A stretch of 64,000 nt of DNA from Perilla frutescens (GCA_026008535.1 BRKX01000004.1:46211501-46275500), one strand, 5' to 3'. Positions 21,907 through 34,000 are shown, counted from the stretch's first letter. The notes: a model not told the origin generated them from the letters alone. Numbers and translations: made by a program.

Positions 21907-24900
21907 TCAACTATCTTCATCCTTTGATACTAGTTCAAGTAGTCCCAATTGTATGCATAGCTCTATAAACCTTTTTTCAAGCAATGGTTTGGTAAAGATG
22001 TCAGCTATCTGCTTCTCCGTGTTGACGTATTTGATGCATATGTCCTTCTTCTCGATGTGATCTCTGATGAAGTGGTGTCTTATATCAATGTGCTTAGTTC
22101 TTGAATGCAGAACTGGATTCTGAGATATTGCAATTGCACTATTGTTGTCACAGAATATAGGCACTTCTTCAGTTTCGACTTTGTAGTCCTTCAACTGTTG
22201 CTTTATCCAGAGTATTTGAGCACAACAGCTTCCTGCAGCTATATATTCCACTTCAATTGTTGACGTGGCAGCAGAGTGCTGCTTCTTGCTGAACCAGGAT
22301 ATCAGTTTGCTTCCAAGAAACTGACATGTTCCACTGGTGTTTTTTCTGTCAATCTTGCATCCTCCAAAGTCTGAGTCTGAATAGCCAATTAGACTCAAAC
22401 TGTCGTCTCTGGGATACCATAGTCCAAGATTTATGGTTCCTTTGAGGTATTTGATAATCGTCTTAGCCGCTTCAAGATGACTTTTCTTCAGGTTGGCTTG
22501 AAACCGCGCATATAGACTGACTGAATAGGAGATGTCGGGTTGGCTAGCCGTTAGGTAGAGTAGTGACCCAATGATTCCTCTGTAGTATGTCTGACTAACT
22601 GATTCTCCTTCTTCATCAAGAGTTAGCTGAACTGATGTGTTCATAGAAATCTTGAGAGTTTTTCCTTTACCAGCTCCAACCTTCTTGACTAGCTCCTTAG
22701 TGTACTTGGCCTGGCTGATAAAGATCCCATCTTTCAGCTGCTTCACTTGGAGTCCTAGGAAGAATGTCATTTCTCCCATCATGCTCATCTCAAATTCGCT
22801 TTGCATCACTTGAGCGAATTGTGTGCATAGATCTTTGCGTTTTGATCCAAAAATTATGTCATCCACATAAATTTGAACCATTAAGATCTCAGTTGATCGT
22901 TCTATCCGGAATAGAGTTCGATCAATGACTCCCTTTTGAAACCCATTCTTCAGTAAGAAGGTTGTGAGAGTTTCATACCACGCTTGAGGAGCTTGCTTCA
23001 GTTCGTAGAGCTTTCTTCAGCTTGAAGACTTGATCACCAATTTCGAAGCCTGGTGGTTGCTCGACATGCACGTCCTCCTTGAGCATTCCTTGAAGAAACA
23101 CACTCTTGACATCCATTTGATAGACTGTGAAGTTGAAGTGAGCTGCATAGGCTAGGAACAATCTGATGGCTTCCAATCTTGCAACTGGTGTGAATGTCTC
23201 ATCAAAGTCAATCCCTTCACTTTGTGAGTATCCTTTGGCTACCAGTCTTATCTTGTTCCTTGTGATCATACCTTGTTCGTCCAGCTTGTTGCGAAAAATC
23301 GATTTTGTGCCAATGACCTTCTGGGTTTTTGGTCTATCAACAAGAAACCATACGTTATTTTTTGTGAATAGATTCAATTCTTCTTGCATGGCCATGATCC
23401 AGTCTGAATCTTCTAAGGCTTTTTTGACGTTTGCTGGTTCCGTCTGAGATATGAAGCATGTAAATAGTGCATGCTCAGTTGAACTTCTGGTTTGGACTCG
23501 GCTTCTTGGATCACCAACTATCTTGTCAGTTGGATGGCTTCGAAGCCATTTGGGTAAGATAGCTTCAACTGGTTCTACTGTGGTGATGTCATCAGTCGTC
23601 CTTTCATCAGTTGGTTCCGCATTTTCATCAGTTCTTCCCCCTGTTTCAGTTGTGGGGTTCATGGTCTTAGCATGATTTGTGTCCTCATTGACTAGATTGT
23701 TCTCAACTGGTCTAGTGCCAGTTTCATTGCTCTCTTCTAGTGAAGTTTCAAGCTGCTCTGGAACAATGTGATCCACATAGTCCTGCGAGTTTTCAGTTTC
23801 ACTAGGTAGTACTTGAACTGATGTGTCTATTGTTTCTTTGTTCCTGTACTCATTAGCAAATTCATCAAATACTACATGACATGTTATTTCCACAACAAGA
23901 GTTCGTTTATTGAACACTCTGTAAGCTTGTGCGTGAGGTGAATTATACCCAAGAAATATTCCCTCATCAGCTTTAGCACTGAAAGCTTTCAGTTGAGTCT
24001 TGCCATTGTTGTGAATATAACATTTACAACCAAATGTTTTAAAGTATGAGATAGAAGGCTTACGACCCTTATACAGTTCATAAGGTGTTTTTTCATGTGT
24101 TGTGATGATGGCACTTCGATTTTGAGTGTGGCAGGCTATGTTGACTGCTTCAGCCCGATAATCTTCAGCTATGTTGGCATCAGCTATCATTGCTCGAGCT
24201 GCTTCTTTGAGTGTCCGGTTTCACCGTTCAGCTACACCATTTTGTTGTGGAGTTCTCGCAGCTGAGTGTTAATGACTGATTCCAAGTTTGCTGAGGAAAC
24301 TGATCATTTGCTGATTCACAAATTCAGTTCCATTGTCGGAGCGAATCCTTTGAACTGATCTCTCTTTTTCAGTTTGTAGCCTTCTGATCAGCGCTGTTAC
24401 CTTGGCGTAAGTTTCATCTTTGCTCCTCAAGAATTCTACCCATGTATATCTTGAGAAATCATCAACTACTACGAGTGTGAATCCTTTGCCTTTTGGGGTC
24501 TGTGGTCTGACTGGACCAAACAGATCTATATGTAGCAGTTGGAGGCATTCAGTTGTTCCTGGTGGATGACTCCTATTCTTGAAGGATGACTTCACTTGCT
24601 TCCCTTTTTGGCATGGTCCACACACGTCTGTTTTCTTATATATCTCCTTGGGAAGCCCCTCAACTAGCTCTTTCTTAGCCAGGTAGTTGATGGTTTTGAT
24701 GTTGATGTGGTTCAGTCATCGATGCCATAGCCAGCTTGCTTCAGTTGATCCTTTTAAAAGGAAGCAAGCTTCTGAGTAGCCGTTGACCAGTCAACAATAT
24801 ACATGTTGCCTCTTCTTATGCCAGTAAGAAGAATTGCTCCATTTGACTTATCTCTTATGTTGCAGGAGTTTTTGCTGAATTCAACTGAGTGGCCATTGTC

Positions 24901-25176
24901 GCATAGCTGGCTGATGCTGAGTAGTTTGTGTTTTAGTCCATCCACATGGGAGACTCCATTTACTACAACTTTTTCTTTGACCACGAACCCTTCTCCAATG
25001 GTTCGGCTTTGGGAGTTGTCTCCAAATGTGACAAGTGGACCTTTGACTTCTTCATAACCGTCAAGATCTTCTCTGTCTCCGGTCATGTGCTTGGAGCACC
25101 CGCTATCTAGATACCAGATATCTTTGGTTTTCTTCATAGATAGGATGCTCTTATCCTCTTCATCATTGTTAGCCAT
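21907..25176 (-). pseudogene. pol: Element B pol: protease, integrase, reverse transcriptase, RNase H
   Basis: Protease DSGCSKH lies near 25105-25085. The integrase zinc region has WHR followed by TGA (24718-24716), the same stop as A 5271-5273, then CGPCQKGK. The integrase core is in 24625-24269 (HIDLFGP, RSDNGTEF). The long open stretch 24190-22973 carries the integrase C-terminus, a variable Glu/Thr-rich linker and the reverse transcriptase N-terminus (WIMAMQEELN, IDFDETFTPVAR, MDVKSVFLQG). The frame changes near 22975, and 22881-21907 holds YVDD (about 22865) and RNase H through to IADIFTKPLLEKRF, the part missing from A. Several frame breaks make it non-functional, but the domain order is complete. 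Confidence 0.9.
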
Positions 25177-26382
25177 GAGGCAGAATTAGGCTACATCATC
25201 TGAGCTGTAGCCGTCAGAATCAATTCCAGATGGATAGTCTGAATCATTTAGCACGCCATTCTCGAAGTTTGCAATTATTGCTTTCCTTTTGAAGAAGCTT
25301 CTCCTCACTTTGGCCTTCTTGTCTTCAGGGACTTCTGGACATTCATATCTGTAATGTCTTTGTTTGTGGCAGTGAAAGCATTCTCCTAGATTTCGATTGC
25401 CACCCCTGAATGGTTCAGCTAGTCATTCAGCCGGTTGATGAGTTTTCTCATCTTTTGGGACTTCATCAGTTTGAGGTAGAACTGATTGTTTATCCCTGAT
25501 TTTCTTCAGCTTTTCTAACAACCTAGTACCTGTCTGAATTTGATCATTGATGTCTTCAGTCAGGTTTTCCTTCTTTTCAGTTTTGTCTCTTTTTCATTCG
25601 GATGAAGATCCACCTTGATTCTCTCTGGCTGGTGAGCTTCTGGGCCTGAAGTTGTTTCTTTCTCGAGTATCTCTAAACCGATTCCTTTCACCATAGAAGA
25701 CTGCATCTTGAACTAATGATGTTGATGCTTCCTTCTTCCAGTTTAGGTTGTACTCATGATCTTTGAGAGAACCAAACAGTTCTCTGGGAGTGATGCTCTT
25801 CAGATTTCTTGATTCTTTTGTAGCTATCACTTTCATGTCCCATTCTTCGGTGAGATTATCCAAAATTTTGGAGTTCATCTCAGAATTGGGATAGCTTCTT
25901 CCCAGGTTGGTCATTTCACTTATGATGCCTAGAAATTTGGTTTCAAGGCTTGAAATGGACTCTTCTGGCTGCATTTTGAAGGACTCATATCTGTCGACTG
26001 CTAGTTGGAGCTTGTTTCCTTTGATGGTTTCGGACTCTTAGCATAGATCTGCTAGTAAGTCCCATATCTCCTTGGCAGTTGTGCAGTTCTTTGTGTCCTT
26101 CATTTTGTCTTCATCTAAAGTTTGAAATAGTGCAACCTGAGCAACAAACTCTAGATTCTTCAACTTCTTCTCTTCACTTGTGAGAAGATTAGTTGGCTTT
26201 GGGATCCTGGCTGGTTGATTGAGATCAACTATATGGGCTTCATTGTCCATCATGATAATGATGGGACCTTCTTCAATAACTTCCCACATGTTCTCATGGA
26301 TCGAGCAGAGATGCGCCTTCATTCTCCTACTTCAGTTATCATAATTCTCAACTGAAAACAAAGGTAGCTTATGGTTTCCCAT
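25177..26382 (-). pseudogene. gag: Element B gag, internally deleted
   Basis: Starts MGNHKLPLFS at 26382. A TGA follows soon after and a TAA at 26040-26038 interrupts it; open stretches are 26322-26038 and 25974-25594. The CCHC knuckle CFHCHKQRHYRYEC lies near 25385-25340. After the acidic region the sequence passes from MANNDEE straight into DKSILSMKK of the protease part. The coiled-coil and Gln/Pro-rich C-terminal half found in A (about 3743-4830), and the gag stop, are therefore deleted, and gag and protease share one frame. Confidence 0.87.
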
Positions 26383-26457
26383 AGCTTGAAATGTTAGCAC
26401 AGACAAGTAGATCTGATTCAGTTAATCTGCAGAAATGGCTAATCCTTAAAATCAACT

Positions 26458-26469
26458 GCTCTGATACCA
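26458..26469 (-). promoter_or_regulatory. Primer-binding site of element B
   Basis: GCTCTGATACCA on the plus strand is TGGTATCAGAGC on the minus strand, two bases after the LTR end. Same initiator-Met tRNA type as element A. Confidence 0.92.
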
Positions 26470-26471
26470 CT

Positions 26472-29400
26472 TGTTGGTCCCGGACGAGTCGATGTCAGTT
26501 TAGAGGGGGGGTTGAATAAACTTATACAAAAACTTTACTTCAAACGTGGAATAATAAGGGCCCTTGACTCGCTTAGCAACTTATCTATGCACAGATCAGT
26601 TGAGTACTTTTTAGGCAGCTTAGGTGCAGATTGTGTGAGCTTGTGTACAGTTCAAAGATATGCGAGTATAAGCAAAACAGTACATCACACAGATGATTTA
26701 TAGAGGTTCGAAGTCTCAAACTTCTACGTCCTCTCTTCCTTCCGCAGAAGGGTAACTCCACTATATAACTTGAGTTTCTTTACAAATTATACAATGAAGG
26801 ACTGTTGGCTGAACCTGGTAACTGCTCGCTACCTCAGCGGGTCGACAGCTCACACTTGCAGTCCCTAACTGCTCGCTAGGGAGATAGGTGCTATTGACGT
26901 CTTTATAAGGTTTTAGATCTCTTTCGATCTTCAAGAGGTTATTCTTGAACAGGGGATATCTGTTGGGGTTTTTTCGAATTAAACCACCGCAGGATCATTT
27001 GGTTGTTCATTAATCCGTGTTCATGCAAATCATAATTTTATGTAACATGTATGTTTATCACAGTCTAATCAAAAAGCATGCAAAGCAGATTCGATTCTAA
27101 TAAAGCGGAAGACATAGAAAACGAATCTACTTACAAATCGATAGACGGTCTGTGGACAAGATTAAAGATCTAATCTTGCTGTTGAATGAGCACAGTAATG
27201 GCGCCACCTATGACCTCAAAATCGTGCACCACAGTATTCCACTCCAAGATCTTCTGTTGTATTCCCGGACTGTATCTAGATTCAGAGTGGGCTGAAATCT
27301 ACTAGATAGAGTTGTGAAATCTATGGATAACTTTGAGAGACTAAGAGGGGCTGATTTCCTATGAATAATATCATCAAAATTTCGTGCCCCCCCTCCCCTT
27401 ATATATAGGGAGGGGCGAAATTTCATGTTCCAGCCCTACTGGGCTTGGGCCTCTATCTCAAGTTCAATATCCAGTCCACTATCAGTCAATTGGGCTACAA
27501 CAGGGATCTAGAAGAATATTAAATTGGCCCACTAATTTATTTAATATCCAATATCCAATAAACCTAGGATATAATTAAATAAATTAAGTTTTACTTTTAT
27601 TCCACTAAAGAAGTAAAACTGACCTACCAATTTAATACATATTTACGAATATGCTTTCTCCTTTAGTCCAGCCATTCCCCGTGTTTAAGATATAATGTTC
27701 ATTAATTAATTATGTAAGCCTCTGACAGCTATAATTAATTAACATCTAAAACCTTGAGTAGTACCACACAAGCTTTATTCATGTACGGAATAAATTCCAC
27801 CTGCAGGGTTTCAACATGAACTTGTGCTTCCTCAAGAAAACATCATCAACCTGGCGCACCAGGACACAGTGCTCATGCATACTGCTCGAGACATCATGTA
27901 TACATTGTTATTACCCAAGATATCGAATTCGATCTACGAAAAGATCTCACCCATTGATAAATCAAAGTAATAAACAACACACACATATGCTCGCCAATAT
28001 CACATGAGTTCAGAACTCGAACTCTGTGGATCTGTATTCTCTCAGTAACTGGGTCAGAGACAGAGAATAGTATCCTATCGTGATCCTCCTCAATACACTA
28101 ACCAGTGTACTAGAATAATCAGTTAGCCAAGATAAACTAACTTATCAGATTATTCTACGGTGTACCGATGGTGTGTTCAAGACCATCTAAGCCGTGAGCT
28201 CTTTAATACATTACAAGGTTCTAATGATATGATCTTTACCGTATGACTCCCCACACCATATCATCTACAATGTAAGTATATGGAACATTGCATCAAACAA
28301 TTATAGAACATAATCTAAATGCAAACAGTGACTGCAATAACTTTCATTTCATATCATCATATCATCAGAAAAATATACAAAGACAAGTCTTCCAGTATAC
28401 AAAACCAACAATATCAACTGATGTGCTCTTTCAATTGAGCTGGGTAGTTGATCGGTATATTGCTGGAACTGAGAAGGTTGCTCTGGCTGGATTATCAACA
28501 GTTAGCTGAATGCTTTGATTCTGTGGATTCTTCTTCTCAGTTGGACTCTCGCAGGTTTAGCAAATGCTGAACTTGAGCTATGTGGGAGGGAGAAAGAAAG
28601 CTCAGTCGTAAGTAACTTGAATGAAGGTTTCAAGAATGAAAGTCGCGAAAAGTCATTTGAAAACTTTGATTCACTCGTCTTTTATAGAGAAGTGATTTTG
28701 TGACCGTTGAGTTCCATTGATCGGTGGCTCTATTGGCTCATCAATGGCAGATGGTCTTTATGATCGTTGGAGCTTTTGGTTGAAGTAGCCATTGCTTTGC
28801 CAATCAATCTTTGTTGGATATTCAATTCTAGTAGCCGTTGCTTTGCCAATCGATCTCTGTTGGATATTTAATTCCAGGATCTCCGTTGGAGCATTTATTC
28901 CAAGATCTTCATTGGAGCATTAACTCCAGGACTCTCTGGCTGGCAGTTCTGAGCTCCAGTCTAGCAAGTTTGAGTTCCAGTTGGCAGTTTTGAGCTTTGT
29001 CTGCTTAGTTCGGCTATCACTCCAGTTGGCAGTTCTGAGCTTGTCTGCTTAGTTCGGCTATCACTCCAGTCGGCAGTTTTGAGCTTCTTCCTCCAGTTCG
29101 ATTGATCACAAGCTGTTGAATAGCTTGTCAGTTCGACTGGTCTTTCTTGAGCTTTCTTGTCAGCTTAACTGATCACAAGCTGTTGGCTAGCTTGTCAGTT
29201 TGACTGATCTTTCTCGAGCTTCTTGTTCAGATGTTTGCTTGTTTTCTTCTACAAGCTGGCTGACTTCAGTTTTGGCCTTTGATTGATTCATCTGTCTACT
29301 TCAGTTCGGCTGAAGTTAAGTTTGGCCATTAGCTGGATACTTTCAGTCTTCAGTTAAACTGATCTCTTATCAATTTCTTCAGTCTTGTTGATTTTTCTCT

Positions 29401-29667
29401 TAGCTCAGCTGACTTAGCTGTCAGTTTGTTTTGACTGGCTCGACTCCTTTAACCCTCAGTTGGATTGAGTTCTGACTGGTTGGCATATCCTTCCAGCTGG
29501 TTGACCATGCTCCAGTTGGGTTGACTGTGGCTTCAGTTGAGTTCCTTCTTGAGGCTCTGGATTGGTTAGCTCAGATCTACAACTTGGATCTTGATCAGTT
29601 TTTCAGGAATAGTTTTGACATCTCATCAAAACCTTATCTAGGGCTTCCTTGATAGTTTTTCCTAACA
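26472..29667 (-). repeat. Element B 5' LTR, interrupted by a solo LTR
   Basis: Homologous to the A LTRs, with ends TGTTGGTCC...CCTAACA on the plus strand. After removing the 1450-base insertion and its duplicated 5 bases, the length is about 1741 bases. The minus-strand TATA box is at 28686-28679. The minisatellite region (about 28935-29090) has only two or three degenerate CCAGTTGGCAGTTCTGAGCT units, unlike the six or seven in A. The bases just outside (from 29668) are AT-rich; the partner target duplication is off the window. Confidence 0.88.
26961..28410 (-). mobile_element. D1: solo LTR inserted in B's 5' LTR
   Basis: A 1450-base insertion with TG...CA ends (TGTTGGGGTTTTTTCG...AAAACCAACA) flanked by ATATC on both sides (26956-26960 and 28411-28415), which is the signature of an LTR with a 5-base target duplication. 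No PBS, gag or pol is present, so it is a solo LTR left by recombination. The central CCCCTTATATATAGGGAGGGG near 27397-27417 contains a TATA box readable on both strands. A diverged copy lies at 40784-41727. Orientation is assumed from the CCCCAACA-type end and is uncertain. Confidence 0.82.
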
Positions 29668-30835
29668 TAAAGAAACATTGATCAATAATACCCTTCATTT
29701 ATATAAATATAAATAGATTAAATAACACACTTAATTTTAATTTTCTCAATAATTCATCATAACTTTTAGTCTAAAGATTAAAGAAGAATATAAGATTATA
29801 ATTTATTACATTAGATTTCACATTGTTCAGTTTTTAGTTATGAGTTTTGTATTGATTATTTGAAATACAATATTTTCCTAAATGTTTATGATGGACATAT
29901 ACTAAGTATTATAGCATTCTATATCATATCTCATTTTATTTTAATTTTTTTGATAATTCATCATAATTTTTAGTCTAAAGAATAAAGAAGAATATAACAT
30001 TATTATTCATTACATCCGATTTCACATTGTTCGATTTTTATTTAGGAGTTTTAAATTATATGAAATATAATATTTTCCTAAATTTTTATGATGAACATAC
30101 TAAAGTATTATAATATTGCATATAATATTTCATTTTAGTATATTTTTCTTTAAAGAATAAAACATTATCAATAACATTTGATTTCAAATTGATGAATTTG
30201 TAGTTATAATTTAAGTATTATATTATATCAAATTTAATAATTTTCAAAACTTTTATAATAAACATACTAAGACCTGAATATTATATTATTGAATATGATA
30301 ACTCATTTTCTTTTAAATGTTTAGACCATTCATCATAACTTATGGTTTAAAGATTGAAAAATAATATAATTATTATTTATTATATTTGATTTCACATTTT
30401 GATTTTTAGTTATAATTTAATTATGAAATTATATTAAATATTATATGTTTCTGAACTTTTACGATGAACAAACTACATATTATATTTTTATATAATATAT
30501 CTCATTTTCTTTTAATCATTTCAATCATTCTTGTTAACTTTTAGTTTTAAAAATTGAAGAAAAATAAAAGATTATTATGCATTATATAATTTAATTTATC
30601 TTTTATTCTATTGAAATAATTTTATATCTTATAATTTACATATACATCATTATATTTTAATTTTTATTGATTATTCATTTTAACTTTTAATTTTATTGAT
30701 CGAAAAAATAGAAGATTATTATTTTTTACATTTATTTTCAAATAGTTCAATTTTAGTTATAATTTAGACATTAAATTAAATATCAAAACATAACTTTTAT
30801 GATAGATCTACTAAATATTGTATTATAGATATGCC
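29668..30835. repeat. Diverged AT-rich tandem repeats
   Basis: About six degenerate units of roughly 145-205 bases recur around the core AATTCATCATAACTTTTAGT: 29751, 29955, a decayed unit near 30142, 30327, 30522 and 30667. Each is followed by AAGATTAAAGAAGAATAT-like sequence and TTTCACATTGTTC. No genes are visible. This looks like an old satellite-type or element-derived tandem block. Confidence 0.7.
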
Positions 30836-31235
30836 AATATATATATATATATATTAAATTTGAAGTACGATATGTACGGATGTGCCGGTATATATACCGT
30901 CATACCGTACCACGGTATATGCCGAAGTGAAGATATACAACGGTATATATCTTCACTTCGGCATATACGGTGGTACGGTATAACGGTATATATCGAAACA
31001 TTGGTATATACCTTCACTTCGGTATATACCGTGGTACGGTATGACAGTATATATCGATATATGACAGTATATCGAACTTTCGATATATACCAGTATACCA
31101 TTTTGAAAATTTATACCATTACCTTACCGTAAAATTCCGGTAAGGTATAGATACCAAAAAAATCGGTAAACCGTAAATATTGGTATTTTTGATATTTTTT
31201 CGGTATGTATGGACGGTATTCCGATATAACGGTAT
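30836..31235. repeat. GGTATAT-rich palindromic repeat field
   Basis: After (TA)n at 30838-30853, the words CGGTATATACC, TTCACTTCGG and TACGGTAT recur many times in both orientations, so the two strands look alike. A second part (31100-31235) has GGTAAGGTATAGATACC-like and CCGGTAAGG words. Because it is self-complementary it produces overlapping Tyr/Ile-rich frames on both strands, which are not genes. Confidence 0.75.
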
Positions 31236-31639
31236 TTTTTACCAGTCGAAATTTTGAGTAACTAATTACAAATTATTTTAATATAGACTTATATTTAGAT
31301 TCAGGATTTGAAAAGAAAAAAAACTAATGAAAGAAAAAAAATCCTTTTAATATAGACTTAGATTTAGATTCATTTAGATTTAGGATTAAAAAAATAATGG
31401 TAAAAAAACTTTAGATTTAGGATTTGAAAGAAAAAAAAAACTAAGTAAAGTAAATCCTAATAATGGTAAAATAATAGATCTAAGGATTTGAAAAGAAAAA
31501 AAAAACTTGTAAAAATTGTGATTTAAGATTTGAAAAAAATACATAGTTTGGTGAAACTTGCGAAGAGAGAGAAAGTGGAAAGATATTAGGAAAAAAAACC
31601 AAAGGCCATTATTTATTTAGAATTTGATAAGAAAAAACA

Positions 31640-31712
31640 AACCACATGCGTGAAGGGGATCGAACCTGTAATCTTTTCTAATGAGGGAGTAACTCTAACC
31701 ACCGGGCCAATA
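31640..31712 (-). mobile_element. tRNA-derived SINE head (or tRNA pseudogene)
   Basis: On the minus strand, TGGCCCGGTGG resembles the RNA polymerase III A box. About 32 bases later comes GGTTCGATCCC, a good B box. The order and spacing match a tRNA-like promoter. The sequence following the B box (CCTTCACGCATGTGG, then T-rich) does not complete an acceptor stem, which favours a SINE over a functional tRNA. Confidence 0.55.
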
Positions 31713-31744
31713 TCACATTTGATTTAAGTGTACAATTATATATA

Positions 31745-34000
31745 TAGGGGAGGGGTTAGGTGAAAACCAATCCTAGTGTGAGAACTAGGACCACATTTCA
31801 CACCGCATGATCCTAAAAAATCAAAGGCCCAGATTTGATGAAAAAGGCTGTGGCAATTCTGTAATATTTGAAAAGTTTTTCGCACGAGGGTATTAACGTA
31901 ATTTGATAATTCTTATAAAAATCGTGGAGGATTTGATAACAGATCTTCATGCTAACAGAGTATTATCATTATGCTAACAAAGCATTATAGTTATGCTAAT
32001 TAAAGTTTTCAAATATTATTAGTGAAAAATATATTCTAAAAATTAATTATAAACCTAATTTGATTTAATAAATACTAATTCAATGGAAAAAATCATAATT
32101 GGATGAAATAAATATAATTAGATGAAATAAACATTGACTGGATGTGGTAAACTCTAAATGAGTTGGAACAAATAATAATAATAATAATAATAATATATTT
32201 ATACTACGTTAGCATTATGGTTTTGCTTCTTTAGCACTGTGAATATACTATGTTAGCATATGACAATACTACGTTATAAACCATAATTGGATGGGATAAA
32301 TCATAATAATCAATTAGGAACTATAAACGAAAAATTAAATTAAAAAAATAATCATAATTAGATGGAATAAATCATAATTGAGATAAAATAAACCATAATT
32401 GAGATTGAATAAACCCTAATAAATTTGTATTATGCTAGCATTATGATAATTCTTTGTTAGCACAGTGAATACATTATGTTACCATATGACAAATGCTTCA
32501 TTAGCATACGTTATCATATATTATCATATTGCTGACGAAGAATTATTATATGCTAACGAAAGCATTTATAATCTGGGCACGCATAAAAAAATATCTTTTT
32601 TATTTTTTGTTCATATTTTTCATTTAAACATAGCCTTTCGACATCTTAAATGAAAGAGCACGAAAAGAGCTTTAATTTGATATATTTTTTGTGTGCATTG
32701 GATTAAAAATGAGCAACTTATGGTCGTTTAAAGTTTTTAAGATTTTTTTTAATTGCTGACATCATCATTTTTAATGGGTTTGGACGAAAATAACCATCAT
32801 TCCTTTATTTTTTGCCCTATTATTTATGAAATTGCCACAATCTCTACATTAAATCTCAACCATTAGATCATTAAATTGGATGGTGTAAGATGAGGTCTTA
32901 GTTCTTACACCAGGAAAATGGTCTCATTTGATCCATATCTCATCTTATACCATCCAATTTAATGATCTAATGGTTGAGATTTAATGTAGAGATGATGGCA
33001 ATTTTGTAAATCATAAGGCAAAAAATAAAATAAAGAGGGTTATTTTCGTCCAAACTCATTAAATGATGATGTCAACAATTAAAAAAAAATCTTAAAAACT
33101 TAAAACTACCATAACTGCTCATTTTTAATCCAATGCACACAAAAAATATATCAAATTAAAGCTCTCTTCGTGCTCTTTCATTTAAGATGTCAAAGGACTA
33201 TGTTTAGATGAAAAAATATGGATGAAAAATACAAAAGATAATTTTTTACGCGTGTCCAGGTTGTAAATGCTTTCGTTAGCATATAATAATTCTTCGTCAG
33301 CATTATGATAACATGTGATAACATATGCTAACAAAGCATTTGTCATATGCTAACATAATGTATTCACTGTGCTAACAAAGAATTATAAGAATGTTAGCAT
33401 AGTACAGATTTATTAGGATTTATTCAATCTCAATTATGGTTTATTTCATCCCAATTATGATTTATTCCATCTAATTATGATTACTTTTTTTGAATTTAAT
33501 TTTTCATTTTTAGTTCCTAATTGATTATTATGGTTTATCCCATCCAATTATGGTTTATAACATATGTTGACAGAGTATTGTCATATGCTAACATAGTGTA
33601 TTCACAGTGCTGAAGAAGCAAAACCATAATGCTAACGCAGTACAAATATATTAGTATTATGATTTGTTCCGACCCATTTAGGGTTTACCATGTCCAATCA
33701 ATGTTTATTTCATCTAATTGGGTTTATTTCATCCAATTATGGTTTCTTCCATTTAGTTAGGGTTTATTAAATCAAATTAGGTTTATAATTAATTTTTAGA
33801 ATATATTTTTCGCTAACAATATTTGAAAATGTTAATTAGCATAACTATAATGCTTTGTTAGCATGACGATCTGTTATCAAATCCTACGCAATTTTTATAA
33901 GAATTACCATATTACGTTAATACCCCCGCGCGAAAAACTTTTCAAATATTATAGAATTGTCACCGTCTTTTTCATCAAATCTGAACCTTATATATATACA
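31745..34000. mobile_element. Fold-back element with ~1.05 kb inverted arms
   Basis: About 31831-32906 is repeated in inverted orientation at about 32938-33985 with high similarity, leaving a loop of about 30 bases. Both arms contain ATGCTAACAAAGCATTATAG-type and CATAATTGGATGGAATAAA-type internal repeats. The left end (31747-31830) extends beyond the arm with GAGAACTAGGACCACA-like sequence. The flanks are (TA)n. There is no transposase; the element could be a fold-back transposon or two copies of one element head to head. It also contains an (AAT)n run at 32170-32196. Confidence 0.75.

Larger units (their letters stand above)
15736..29667 (-). mobile_element. Element B: older Sirevirus-like copia element, main part
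   Basis: A relative of A in opposite orientation. Read on the minus strand it runs 5' LTR (29667-26472), PBS, gag, pol, frame x, frame y and the y-z spacer. It is then interrupted by element A at 15735/635 and continues with frame z at 1-523; its 3' LTR lies beyond the left edge. Compared with A it keeps the full frame x and the RNase H end, but it has lost about 1.1 kb of gag. Divergence from A and many stop codons indicate an older insertion. Confidence 0.9.

Noticed and set aside
30818..31132. Overlapping Tyr/Ile/Arg-rich frames of 104 and 92 codons on both strands
   Set aside because: Produced by the self-complementary GGTATAT repeat; low-complexity translation with no family resemblance.
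31640..31712. Functional tRNA gene
   Set aside because: A and B boxes are present, but the sequence after the B box does not form an acceptor stem with the 5' side.
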